Of a stretch of DNA of 64,000 bases, positions 1-10,651 are shown in pieces. Every line of letters starts with the position of its first letter. Position 1 is the first letter of the stretch. The notes under the pieces are model-generated. The model was not told where the DNA came from, ran no database searches, and worked only from the letters and a program-made list of their open reading frames with translations. A program made the position numbers and the translations under genes. The stretch comes from Zonotrichia leucophrys gambelii (Eukaryota > Chordata > Aves > Passeriformes > Passerellidae), in contig NC_088169.1 in NCBI RefSeq assembly GCF_028769735.1, positions 39,966,729 through 40,030,728 on the forward strand, in the 5' to 3' direction.

Positions 1-2472
1 AGATTGTGGCCGTGGCCTTTGATGTAGAGATGCCTGAGGTCAGTGCAGCTTTCAGAGGTGCCAGTGCTATGCTGTGTCACTGCACTCGTCTGGGCGGGGG
101 CCCAATAACCCTAATCCTGTAATCATGTTTCTGTAAGCAACAGTATTTATGGTGCAGATAGTGGGGGATAGCTGCAGTGGTAATTAAATCAGGGATAGCT
201 GCAGAGGAAAAGCTAATCCAACCCTGTAATATTTCCAGTAGAGGAAGTTACCACCAACTACGTCAGTAAATAAGTAGCAAAATGCTGGAATCGGTGTAGG
301 GAGAGGGTGTGGGGATTAAAATGCCATGTTTGGCCATCTAATCCATCTCCCTGCCAGGACCCTCATTCTGCCAGGGGAGGGATGTTAGCACGCTGGCAAA
401 AACCAGGCAATTCAGAGCTGTGCCTTGACACTGCATCTTCAGCTCCCACTAATGCGTGGGGAGGGGGGTTAAAGCACCCACTGATGGGTTTGGCACAGCT
501 AGCTCGGGATTTAATTCCTTCTCCTCATCTGTTTTGCAACCTCAGGCCACATACTATGTATTTCATGTCTTCTAATGTAGCCTGCTCTCTCCCAAGTGCA
601 TGTGAATTGTTGGAAAAACACAATGATGTATTCCACTCTAGTGGGGGGAAAAGCATATATTTGAGTAAATGTGGTTTATCCAAGAGATGAGGAGAGCCTC
701 CAACAAGCTGTTCTGCTATACTGATGAGTAAATGTATAGACATTTCTGTTATTTTAGTTTGCACAACTCCATTATATGTAAATCTCTTCCTATGTAGTTT
801 TTGTTAAATCAGAGGTCTTTTATACTCTCACTGTTTTAAAGATGAGAAAAAAATGGGAGTACTTGGTATACCCCTTTTTGATGTGGATTGTCTCTAACTT
901 TGGTGAGGATTTTGTGTGCAAAATTGGTCATGAAGAATCCACTCTGTATATCAAGGAATAAAGAAAACTGATGGTTTAAAGAAAATCTCATGTCAGACTG
1001 CAGACTTCAGTTGCATTACTCACAAATGCACACATGCACATACACAAATAGACTAATACACGGTATGGATGTATATATGTCTAGAGATACACATTCACAA
1101 ACATATTTCCTTTAGCTCAGTGCCTGAAAGTTCATTTGTGGGCATCCTGATTCTTGATATATTATTTGTAAACAGAGGGCCAGGGGACTGGGGTATTTCC
1201 TTGACTTCAATGGATGATGAGGCTTCAAGCTGTGCACTCAGATTGGGACCTCCAAGTATCCTGCTGCTGCCTAACAGCTTGCTGAAAAATGACATAATTT
1301 GTGACATCAGCAATATGCTGCTTCAATGGGGGTTTGTAAAGCGGTTCCCACCCTTGTGTGTGAGGACAAAAACATCTATAGCTCCTAAATCTGAGGTGCC
1401 CCCCCCTGTATTCCTCACACACCTTGCTTCCTTTGTACTTTTTTGGCATGTGTGGCTGTAAAGTCCCAGTATGGGGAGAGTGATAAGCAGCCGTTCAGCA
1501 ACATCTGTGCGAGAGCTCTGGCCCCACCGGCGCCAGGGAAGATGTCACTTTGCAGAAGAACAGTGGCTGCCAGTGGGAGGTGCAGCAATGCAGATTTTAA
1601 TGTGGGGATTTAATTTCAAATACAATTCACAGTTTGTGTGCAGTTGAAAAATGTTTATTACCACCCAGATGTTCAGGACATTTTTCGGATGAAATAAATT
1701 TCAATTTGGATGATTGCTGCTTTTAAAGCTTTTTCACAGCTCTGTAAACAATATGCTTTAAATAATCCTAATGGCAACAGTGAAGAACACATCAACTTTA
1801 AAATCACCCAAAATAAGGCCAAAAAAAAACCTGGCAACTTTGGATAACAGGACATTAGTCTGAAATTGATTCAAATATGGGGGTTGTAATGACTTTTGCA
1901 AATGTTCCATTCTAAAACACAATAAGAAAAGAATTATTTACCTCTGGGGTAAATTTGTTTTAAAATAAGACGCAAACTAAAAAACCTCACATTTTAAAGA
2001 ATGTAGATATCTTCAGAATCTGACCAGCAGTAGCAATGTGCTTTAACTTGAAAGATTTGGTGTTCTTGAGTCACTGCTGTGTCACTGATACATGAAATGC
2101 AGTCAGTAGCTGACAGAAAACCCACCCTGGAAGTCACAACTGCCTGGTCACACCTTCAGCATCTACTCAGATTTCTGGATGGGGGGAGGTTTGACACACT
2201 CATGGGAGAGGGGCCTTCACACATGGCTCCTTATAAATGAAGTGGGAAGGCATCTCAGGAGACAGATATCTCTGCAAGTGAATGTGTAGAGAATGAGGCA
2301 GGGTACCTGCCCTTTAGAAAACCATAATCTGGGCTTTCCAGCCCACCACCACTTTGCCATGAGACAAAGGCGCTCTGAGTTAGGAAGAACAGAGAATAAA
2401 TCAGGGAGGGCCCATGCAATAATACAGGGACTTCTTTATCTCTCTAAATAGTAGTGTTGTAGGTCAAGATAC
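1..2472. other. Intergenic DNA, no gene recognised
   Basis: AT-rich unique-looking sequence beyond the CLYBL 3' end. The open frames here are short, mostly lack ATG starts and resemble no family known to me. Confidence 0.7.
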
Positions 2473-2715
<243 letters not shown>

Positions 2716-5700
2716 TTTTCAAGGGGAGAAGCTGTTCATTCTAGGCATCAAACTAAGATGCAAGAACATCTTAAAAAATAGAGGGGTAAGAAAGTAAATT
2801 TCCTATTCCTCCCTTGTTCATTTTTTAAGAGTCCTCTTTATCCTTTTGTTTTGTTCAATCCCTGTACATTTTATAGCATCAAAGATTTGCTACAGTATAA
2901 AAAATTCCTGGAAAAGACCTTGGGTAGACACCTAGTCTACCCCCTCATGAAGGCCCTGTGGCAAATGCTTGCCTTTCCTGCCTTTTCTAGAGGAACTTCA
3001 TTCCTTTTCTTTAGCAACTCATCTCATTGTGCAACTGGCCTTCAGTTAGATTCCTTCTTGTTTTACAACAGTGAAGATGCTCATGGATGCTGAGAAGCAG
3101 GGATGACTCCACTGCAGGGCATGAGGGAACAGGCATCTGTCCTCTCCACCCCCATTCCTCAGCCACTCTCTAGCAGTAATTCCCCCACCTCTTTGGCCAC
3201 ATCTCTGTTAACATCTGCTTTGCAAGCTGTTTTACATGCCCATCTACTTTTGCTTGGAGTTGGTTTTTGTTCAGGCTGCTAACTGGGTGCACCAGAGGAG
3301 AAGCAGCATAAGGGCTTCCACAGACAGCTCCGGACAAAAATCCCCTCAGTTGAGCTATGGCCACGGGAAAAGGTGATCTGCCAAGTATTCCAGGGCTGAA
3401 TGGGAGGCAAGCATGGAAGGGGACCTGTAAAGGCAGAACTCAGTGGGTTCTGCCAGCCTCTCTTCAAATGCCATCAGGAACCTCAGTGCTGCAAAGAGGA
3501 GCACACTGAACTCACACTGCAGCTGGGCTTCAGCCCTGTGTTTACTTCTGTGGTGGCAGACATGAAATATGCTGTAGAAGCAAAAAACAATTTCTGCTTT
3601 TGCTCCTAATGCTGAGTTATAACCAAACTTAGCTCTCTGCTGATGTCTGCCCTGGTTTTATGCACATTGACTGTATCCAGAGGGAAAGCCCTGGCTTCGA
3701 TTTCCATACTTGGTTCTCATATGAAATAATGGGGGGAGAGGAGGAGGGGGGAAGATGCAGCTGCAAAAACAGTCAGTGAAACATAAAAATCCCTATTGTT
3801 TTGTTGTAGCTCTCGGTGCCCTTCAACTTCTGGGCACAGACAAGACCTCCCCCTGCTCAGGTTCAATACACAGGGGAGCCTTGAGGCTCAGAACTCCCTT
3901 CCTACTTTTGCCCAAGCCTTGCTTAGGCAATTGTAGTCAATTGTGCTTTTGTTCACGGAAAAAAATTAGCCCAATGCATGCTAATTTATAGCCAGGGAAG
4001 CAATTAAAAAAAAAAAGTTTATTATCCTTTTCCCCCCTGCCTCTCAAATGGAGTGTTACAGCAGCAGGGTTTTTTGGTAAACTTGACACAAACTGATGTC
4101 AGTGATGGGGGAGCAAGGCCAGGAACCAAGCACGTCTTTACATCTTCCTTCCACATGAAACGGGACAGCCTTCCAGTTTTCTCTGTCTGCCTATACTCAG
4201 GAACGTGCATGCTTTAGGAAAACCGAGGCACAAAGATACACTTATTTCCTTAGGCTTTGTCAGTAAATGTGTTCTGTACACATCACCCTAACATACCCAC
4301 TTTAAAAAATGGTTGTTAAACATTAAATAAAGAATTCCTAATATAGTCACAATGTAGAGACATATTTACCTTTTATTACTGAACTTACTGCCTGCCTTTT
4401 TCTGTAAATTATGGCATATTCTTAATATTCAACAAAATGTCAGACACAAACTAGTCTATATGATGAAGCAAGTTAACACAGCTTGCCTCTCCATTTTGCA
4501 ACTCTTTGCAAAACCTTAGAACTGCACCAATAGAGGGTTTGCCATTAGTACAGGACTGGCCTTTTCTTTCAGGAGGAACTAATTGAAAAGAAAGCAGCAG
4601 ATCTCTCTCCCTACTACATATTTTAAGTGGTCTCTGAGCAGAGTCATGATGTGGAGCTGGAAGTGCCTGAATGCTTTCGAATGAGCAGGAAGCTTTCACC
4701 AGTGTGACCAGAAGTCACACAGGGCAGGCAGGGATGAGCTCCTCATGAGGCATCTCATGGGCAGAGACCACAGCTCTTCCTACACTCCCACCCAGCACAG
4801 AGCTGAGGAACCTTCCTCCAGTAGCTCACAGTAAACCACAAACCCTTCCCTGGTGACTCAGGTGCTGATGATTGAGGAGAGTGGAAGTGATTTTTCCCCC
4901 TGGCCTGTGCTCTCACTCAGTAATAACAGTGATATAACCAGGCAGCATTTTCACATCCACTGCCACTGGTTTCCCTCTCATTTTGCAAGTATTTAATTCT
5001 GTGTTGCTCAAGCAGAGGCCTCTTGGTGACAAGTCTGGAGGCAGGGCTGTCAGTGATGGTCAGATTTGCAGAGATACATGCACTACTGACTGTATCTAAG
5101 CTACATTTTAAGGGAGAGCAGGACATGGAGAGTTAACATAAACCACTTCCACTGGCATCCCATAGAGCAACAGACAAACACAAACACTACTTAATGTATT
5201 AGGGACTACTGCAAAAGCAGGCCAGGAAGGAAGTCAGGTATCTGGAAGCCTAGGCTAGCTCTTCCCAGCAGCATGAACATCTGCCATAAATTCTAGGTTA
5301 TTGCAGGCATGTGTCACACAGAGACAAGGCTTTTACCTTCAGCAAGCTTCAGCTCAGAAAATTCTTAACAGGTATTTGTGCTTGACAGCACAGCTTTAAT
5401 AACATTAGCAGCACTAGAAGAAGCAGGAACAAAATTGTAAACAGAAGATCCAAAGCTACATGGAATCGCTTTTTAAATTAAAGAGGCCCAAGAAGGTGGC
5501 ATAGGCATTTATTACTCCTCATTCTCATCAGGATGATCAGTTTCAAATGTTGCCAGCAGGCAGTGGGCACCTACAGCAGCCTTAGAGACAGGGCCTCTTG
5601 CACTTCTGAAGGCATCATTCTGAGCATCACCTTATGGTAATAGCCTTGATATCACATTTTGGGAGCTTCAGAATGAATTGGGGAAGCAATAACCCTAAAC

Positions 5701-5970
5701 ACAGTGAGGCTGTCTGATCTCTCCCCTGCTTGAAGTAGGGGCATAATCAGGGCATTTCCACTGTGCATCCCATTCCCTGCAGCCCAGGGTGAGCAGGAAA
5801 GCCCCCGTTCAGTTCCCACTGAGGGACACCCAGTGCTGGGAGGCAAAGGGAGCTTTGAGGAACATCATGAGGGACCCAGGTGGGGATGGTGAGGAGGAGG
5901 GAAGGGGTGATGGAAATGGAGAGCACGAATTTCTGTGCTGTCCCTTGCAGGCACCTTTGGTGTCACGCTG
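2716..5970. other. Intergenic DNA, no gene recognised
   Basis: Ordinary mixed-composition DNA. A possible old CR1 remnant lies near 2896-3000. A G-run cluster lies near 3730-3751. No coding similarity was seen. Confidence 0.65.
2896..3000 (-). mobile_element. Possible diverged CR1 LINE 3' remnant
   Basis: The stretch with GGAAAAGACCTTGGG and then CACCTAGTCTACCCCCT resembles the antisense of the CR1 3' region, in which an AGACCTT-like segment is followed by TCTAGTCCAACCCCCT. The match is short and diverged, with no clear boundaries, so this is tentative. Confidence 0.3.
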
Positions 5971-5974
5971 GAGT

Positions 5975-6088
5975 TAGTGTGTGTGAGTGAGTGTGTGAGA
6001 GTGAGTGTGTGAGAGTGTGAGTGTGTGTGAGTGAGTGTGAGTGTGTGACAGTGTGAGTGTGAGTGTGTGTGTGAGTGTGTGTGTGTGC
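5975..6088. repeat. GTGAGT/GT simple repeat
   Basis: About 110 bases of interspersed GTGTGAGT, GTGAGT and GT units with few interruptions. It lies just left of the GC-rich block. The unit GTGAGT also equals the consensus splice-donor sequence. Confidence 0.95.
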
Positions 6089-6311
6089 ACCACTCTGCGG
6101 GTGGCCTTTCCACGGGCAGCCGGGTCCCCACTGAAGGGATGCTGTGGCTCTGAGGGTGGCTGGAGGAGCCGTTTTGGTGGCAGAGTAATGGGTGTGATTA
6201 AATCACCTCCTCCTCCTTCTGCCTTCCTTCCCCTTCCCTTCCTCCTCTGTGTCCAGCGCTCCTGGCAGCAGCCCAGGAAGTCATGGGACAGTTCTGGTCC
6301 CTGCGGACCGA

Positions 6312-6358
6312 CCATCCATTTATCCATCCGTCCGTCCATCCATCCGTCCGTCCGTCCC
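6312..6358. repeat. CCAT/CCGT short tandem repeat
   Basis: A run of TCCATCCGTCCGT-type four-base units, about 45 bases long, within the GC-rich block. Confidence 0.9.
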
Positions 6359-6492
6359 ACGCTCTGTCCCGGGCCGCATCCCGGCGGTCCCGCGGAGCTG
6401 CGGAGCGCTCCGGGAGTTCCCGCTGCCGCTTCTCAGCTCCGGGCGGCCAGGACACCCCTCCCGTCTGCGGGGCACCTCGTGGTGCAAGTGCC

Positions 6493-6568
6493 AGCACCCC
6501 AAGGCCACCCGAGCACCCCAAGGCCACCCGAGCACCCCAAAGCCGCCCGAGCACCCCAAAGCCTCCCG
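6493..6568. repeat. 19-bp minisatellite, four copies
   Basis: Four consecutive copies begin with AGCACCCC at 6493, 6512, 6531 and 6550, exactly 19 bases apart. Copies 1 and 2 are identical (AAGGCCACCCG core); copies 3 and 4 carry one to three substitutions. Confidence 0.95.
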
Positions 6569-6699
6569 CATGCTCCCCCTGTCCCGCCGGCGCCGCTCCC
6601 CGGGGCTCCCCCGCCGAGCGCACACTCCCCGGCCGCAGCGATGGAGAAAATAGAGGATCATGGACTTGCCCGCACGAGCTTTCATTCCCTTCTTCCCAC

Positions 6700-8180
6700 T
6701 TTTTAACCTTTATATCAGTTGTTATAAACTAGCCCTGCCTCGGGACTGTGCTGTGCTCTGAACCCAAGGGAGGTGAAGGTGGGAGAAGAGGGTTGGAGGG
6801 ATGGGATGGATGAAATGCAGTCAAAGTTGGTTTCCCCCCTCCAGACCCCCCCCTCCTTCTCCTCCAATTCAAAATCAGGAATTACTGCCCGAGGAGCAGA
6901 TTCTCCGTTTTATTGGCTCGTAAAAAAAAAAAAGTTTTCAAAGCCTAATTTCCACCAGATACATTGATTTTCCGTTGAAAACAGAATTAAAACAATAAGC
7001 GCGAGTGAGTGCCATTAAAGCTAAACCATTTCTGGCCGTTAATCACGGGAGACAAGGATTAGAAAAGTCAGTGAAGGAGCGCTGGGTTTGAAACGCAAAA
7101 ATCCGGAGTTTAGGAAGAGTAAGCTTAGAGGCGGCTGAAGCAGCTTAAGAAACAAGGGGAAACCCTTAATAAGAGTTAAAATTCAATGTCAGGTTACTTG
7201 TCGATATTGCGAGGAATACGCCGTTCCTGCAAGGGATTTGTGGTTGTGAAACGCATCCCCTGCTAAAATACCGTTTGATGTTCGTGTCGAAGAGAAAACC
7301 AAACCAATCTTTTTTTCCTTTTAAGTCCCGATTTCAAAACAAAAAAACTCCCGCCAAACTAAAACCAAGCAAAAAAAAAAAAAAATCCCACTAAATTTCC
7401 AATGTGATCTTTGAAGAGTTTTCCTGGAGATATTTGCTTCAAACCTCACAGGCGCAGTACCCCTGTGTTCCCGAGGTCTCCCTGCCCTCCCTTCCCCCTT
7501 TTCTGCTGCTTGGATGGACGGCAATGCCCGGCTAAATAATTGCTAGAATTCGAAAAAAAAAAAAAAAAAAAAAAAAAAAGAAGAAGAAGGAAAAAAAAAA
7601 AAAAGCCGGGAAAATGCGCACCAGCATTCAGGTGCTAACCTACTTATTTGAAAGCAATTTATTTTCCATTTTGCCCGTTTTCCCCCTTTAAAACAGAACG
7701 CTGAAAGAAAGAATAAGTGCTTTAACATTTCAGTGTTGTGCTCTGGTAATTACTTTTTCACTTTTCCCCTAAGTTCCAATGTGAAAACCTCACAGGGGGG
7801 TCTTTGCTGTAGCAGGGCTACAGTTCCCAATCCCAAGCGCAAGATCTGCAATTACAAACCCATTCGGTGCCCTTCCCTATCATTAATATGCACAAAATCC
7901 TGCTGCTAATCTTATAATCTGTTTTGTTTCATCAATTGCTTGCCTAGCACCAGGCGGGAAAGAAAAAGAGAGAAAGAAAAAGAAAGAAAGAGGAGAAGAA
8001 TAAAGCCGGAAAATCACGGAAAGCTTCAGAAAGTAAACGGAAAAGCCAAATAAATTGGATTTTATTTTTGATAAAGCAAAAATCGTTAAGGCTGTTAAAA
8101 GGAAGCGGGTTTTTCCGCTGGAGGGGTGGGTGTCCGGGAAATTTAAGGAAAAATCGGAATATATCCAGCATTTTATTTGC
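6700..8180. other. AT-rich spacer between CpG-rich blocks
   Basis: Contains long A homopolymers (notably 7553-7604, broken by GAAGAAGAAGG) and a purine-rich run near 7960-8000. Many ATTA/TAAT motifs occur. No gene was recognised. Confidence 0.7.
7553..7604. repeat. Poly-A tract interrupted by AAG units
   Basis: About 26 A, then AAG triplets, then about 14 more A. It could be a retroposon tail, but no retroposon body or target-site duplication could be seen. Confidence 0.85.
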
Positions 8181-9250
8181 ATATTAGATTTCTCCGAGTG
8201 CGGGTCACGAAGTTCCTTCAGCAGTGAGCTGCGGAGGAGGGAGGGGGCGCGTAAACACCTCGGCAGAGTGTATTCCCCGAGTGCATTCCCAGAGTGTATT
8301 CCCATCCCTTCTGTTTGCGGGGGGAGGATGCGCCGGGCGCGGCCGAGCCGCGGGTGCGGGTCCGGGGCGCCCCCACCGCGCCCTGCTCAGCCGGGGGCTC
8401 AGACTCCGCTAAAACAATCAAGACGTTCGCTTCTGAAATGGTCCTCATCCTACTCCTCCCCCCACCGCTCCCTCTTCCTGCGCGGTATTAAGGGAATAAA
8501 ACCATCCACACCACACGCGTCCTATTGAGATTAATGTAAATACTATCCCCATCCTCCCCCCCCCCCAAAAAAAAAAAAAAAGGAAAAAAACCCAACTCAC
8601 ACCAAAGAAAAAACCAGCCCCAAACAACCCTTATCTCATATATCTTATTCTCCGTGCCCCGCGCCAGGCCCCGCCGCCGCCTTGCCGTGCACCTGATGAT
8701 TTATTAACGCAATCTGCGGGGAGAGCGACACGCGTGCCCGGCCGCGGCTCGTCCCAGCTCATCTCCTAAGTAATTGTTTCTCATTAGTTCTGATAATGTT
8801 TTAATAGCGCTGCCCGTAATTTAGCCAGCCTAGAATTAATAACGGAGAGTGTCCTGAAACGCGCGGGGATGGGGGGGAGCTGCTCTATAAGCAGGTAGTC
8901 TTTAATTAATCAGATTAGCCCGGAGGTCCCCGCGCTGTAAGGGATGCCCCGGCAGCGCCTGGGACGGGACCCGGGGGGCGGAGGGGGAGAGGGGGATCGG
9001 CCCTGGCTGCTCGTCCCCAACTCCGCCAGGGGCTGCGGGGCTCTCCCGGGGCCTCCCGGCGGGCAGGACGGGGCTGAGCTGCGCTCCCGGTCCCGCTGCC
9101 GCTCCCGTTCCCGTTCCCGCTCCCGGCCCGGCCCCGCCGTTCCCGGGGGAGCCGCCGAGAGGCGCTCCCGCCGCCCCCGCGCTTCCCTTCCCTCGCTGCT
9201 TCCACGGGCCGGATGGTGGGGTTCTCCCTCCCCCCTTTTCCTCTCCCCTT
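8180..9250. promoter_or_regulatory. CpG-rich block 2 (candidate CpG island / developmental regulatory element)
   Basis: The densest CpG region of the window, with GC-rich sub-blocks at 8310-8420, 8655-8760 and 8930-9210. Between them, 8690-8930 is rich in homeodomain-type cores (TTATTAA, TAAGTAATTG, TTTAATTAATCAGATTAG), an unusual mixture in an otherwise GC-rich island. It lies about 1.3 kb beyond the CLYBL terminal exon, on the side where ZIC5/ZIC2 lie in human. It could be a CpG-island promoter of a non-coding transcript or an unmethylated enhancer; the sequence does not decide between them. Confidence 0.4.
9084..9128. repeat. CCCGTT/CCCGCT hexanucleotide repeat
   Basis: Seven or so imperfect six-base units of the type CTCCCG/TTCCCG within the CpG-rich block. 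They produce Arg-Ser repeats in one plus-strand frame, which I do not regard as coding. Confidence 0.85.
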
Positions 9251-9879
9251 AATTAAACTGAAAATAACCCAAAATAAGTTGAAAGCGCTGCTCGGAGACG
9301 GAGGGGAAACACACTAAGCGGGGAAACGGGAGGAATAAGGCACTGTGGCTCCATATGTGAAATGGCCATGGAGGCGGTGAGAAATGAAACTAAAAAACAA
9401 CTGTTTTCTATTTACAATTTTAAATAAACAGAACAGCCTTCCCCGCGGTGTTTGTCTAAGTGCAGCAGCATTGCTGCTGTGTAGGTCATGAAAAGGTTGG
9501 TGCATAGTTTAAAACTTCCCATTCTGTTAATTTCTTAAAGAACAGTCGTTCATAGTCTGAGCACAAAAGCTCATGATTTAATGAGGAACAGAAACAAAAT
9601 CTCTGATTGTTGGTGTTTCAAACTTCATTGGAGTCCTCTGGCAACCACAAGTTGATCCTCTGCAGCTTCAATACCCTTTAGCCCTCCATATAAGAGTACA
9701 TGCTGAATAGAGGACAATGCCTGGTTGTTATGTTTATTTACCCTTACTACAAGCTGGGTTAACCTCTTCAAAACAGCTTTACTAAGCCCGTTAACCACAC
9801 AGCCCACATGATCTGTAGCCGTATCCCTAATGTGATGTAAATCTGACTCGAGACCATATGCACAAGTTCTGCTGCATTG
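9251..9879. other. Sequence between CpG block and proposed CLYBL 3' end
   Basis: Composition returns to normal. It contains an 87-codon minus-strand open frame (9625-9888) lacking an ATG start, of no confident family. There is no other recognised element. Confidence 0.6.
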
Positions 9880-10555
9880 TGTCTCCAAAAACTACAAGTT
9901 TATTGCCGTCCAACCCTTCCCGGGCTGGACGCTTCCAGGAGGAAACTCTCTGAATAGAGACTGCTTAAAAAAAGGGAGAAGAAAGTCAAGAGTCCTGCAT
10001 TGTTGGAGCATTATTTTTAATGGCTGTTGCACACTTACAGAAGGGCAGTGTGGAGGGAAAGCAAAGCTCACAAAGGGTAAAGAATTTCATCGCAGTTATT
10101 TCAACTGGTGCGTAATTATTTGAGGCTTTCTCCTTTCTGCCAGGAGTTCTGCATCAGAGCAGGAAGAAGCACAGAAAGAAATAGAAAAAATTGAATTAGT
10201 TTCCATCTGCTCTTTAACAGAGCTCAGGGCTCACGTTTTGCCTTTCTCTTTCTCTGAAGTAATACTCCCACATTTGCAGTAATTACTGTGATGTCACAGA
10301 TTTGATGATGTAACTTCATTGCAGGCTATGAGTAGAACACGGGCCATGCAGCAGTGAGCAGTGGTTTGAGTTGGGAATAGTTTTAGCAATTAGCAATTCC
10401 AGCAAGCAAACTATGACAGATCTGCAAAATGGAAATGAATTTCTGTTTAAGCCTGACGTCTTTAATTTTACACCCCCCTTCCCCCTCCCCAAAGTATTAC
10501 AGTCATCTTTTAAAACAGCTCCTGGGGCCCCATGGCGAGAGTTTCATTTACCAGC
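9880..10555 (-). other. CLYBL: Probable CLYBL 3' UTR
   Basis: This is the sequence immediately after the CLYBL stop codon. Going downstream, the first canonical AATAAA on the minus strand is at 9899-9904, so I place the cleavage site near 9880. The end point is an inference; a further AATAAA occurs near 9731-9737 and the real UTR could be longer or shorter. Confidence 0.45.
9899..9904 (-). terminator. Candidate CLYBL polyadenylation signal AATAAA
   Basis: A canonical hexamer on the minus strand about 650 bases after the stop codon, followed by a T-containing stretch. It is the nearest AATAAA downstream of the stop. Use of this site is inferred. Confidence 0.4.
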
Positions 10556-10651
10556 TCATTTTTTCTTGATGGCTGTGGCAAGTGTAACAATGTTCTGTGC
10601 CTGCTTCAGTAATGGCATGTCGATCATGCTCCCGCGGAAAGTAAACGCTCC
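10556..10651 (-). CDS. CLYBL: CLYBL terminal coding exon with stop codon
   Basis: This last coding exon has 31 codons plus TGA (stop at 10556-10558). It begins G-A-F-T-F-R-G-S-M-I-D-M-P and ends A-T-A-I-K-K-K. Human ends with the same number of residues (A-T-S-I-K-E-K). The Asp of SMIDMP is a conserved catalytic residue of CLYBL; mutating it in the human enzyme has been reported to abolish activity. The acceptor is CTCTCTTTTCCAG with a good pyrimidine tract. It is separated from the previous exon by about 15.3 kb of intron. The exon is small and easily missed because a plus-strand frame is also open across it. Confidence 0.96.
   Translation of the reverse strand, partial: GAFTFRGSMIDMPLLKQAQNIVTLATAIKKK

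Larger units (their letters stand above)
6240..6660. promoter_or_regulatory. GC- and CpG-rich block 1 (candidate CpG island edge)
   Basis: Visibly enriched for C, G and CpG compared with flanking DNA. It contains a CCATCCGT tetranucleotide-type tract (about 6312-6358) and a 19-bp minisatellite (6493-6568). Open frames of up to 221 codons cross it in several phases on both strands, as expected of GC-rich repeats, and none looks like a protein family. Promoter activity is not demonstrated by the sequence. Confidence 0.35.

Noticed and set aside
6041..6706. 221-codon plus-strand frame, and overlapping frames up to 149 codons on both strands
   Set aside because: They cross tandem repeats and GC-rich DNA. 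Several phases are open at once and the products are Pro/Ser/Arg low-complexity, as expected from composition.
8944..9252. Frame with an Arg-Ser repeat resembling an SR protein
   Set aside because: The RS stretch comes from the CCCGTT-type hexamer repeat. The frame has no conserved domain and no splice context.
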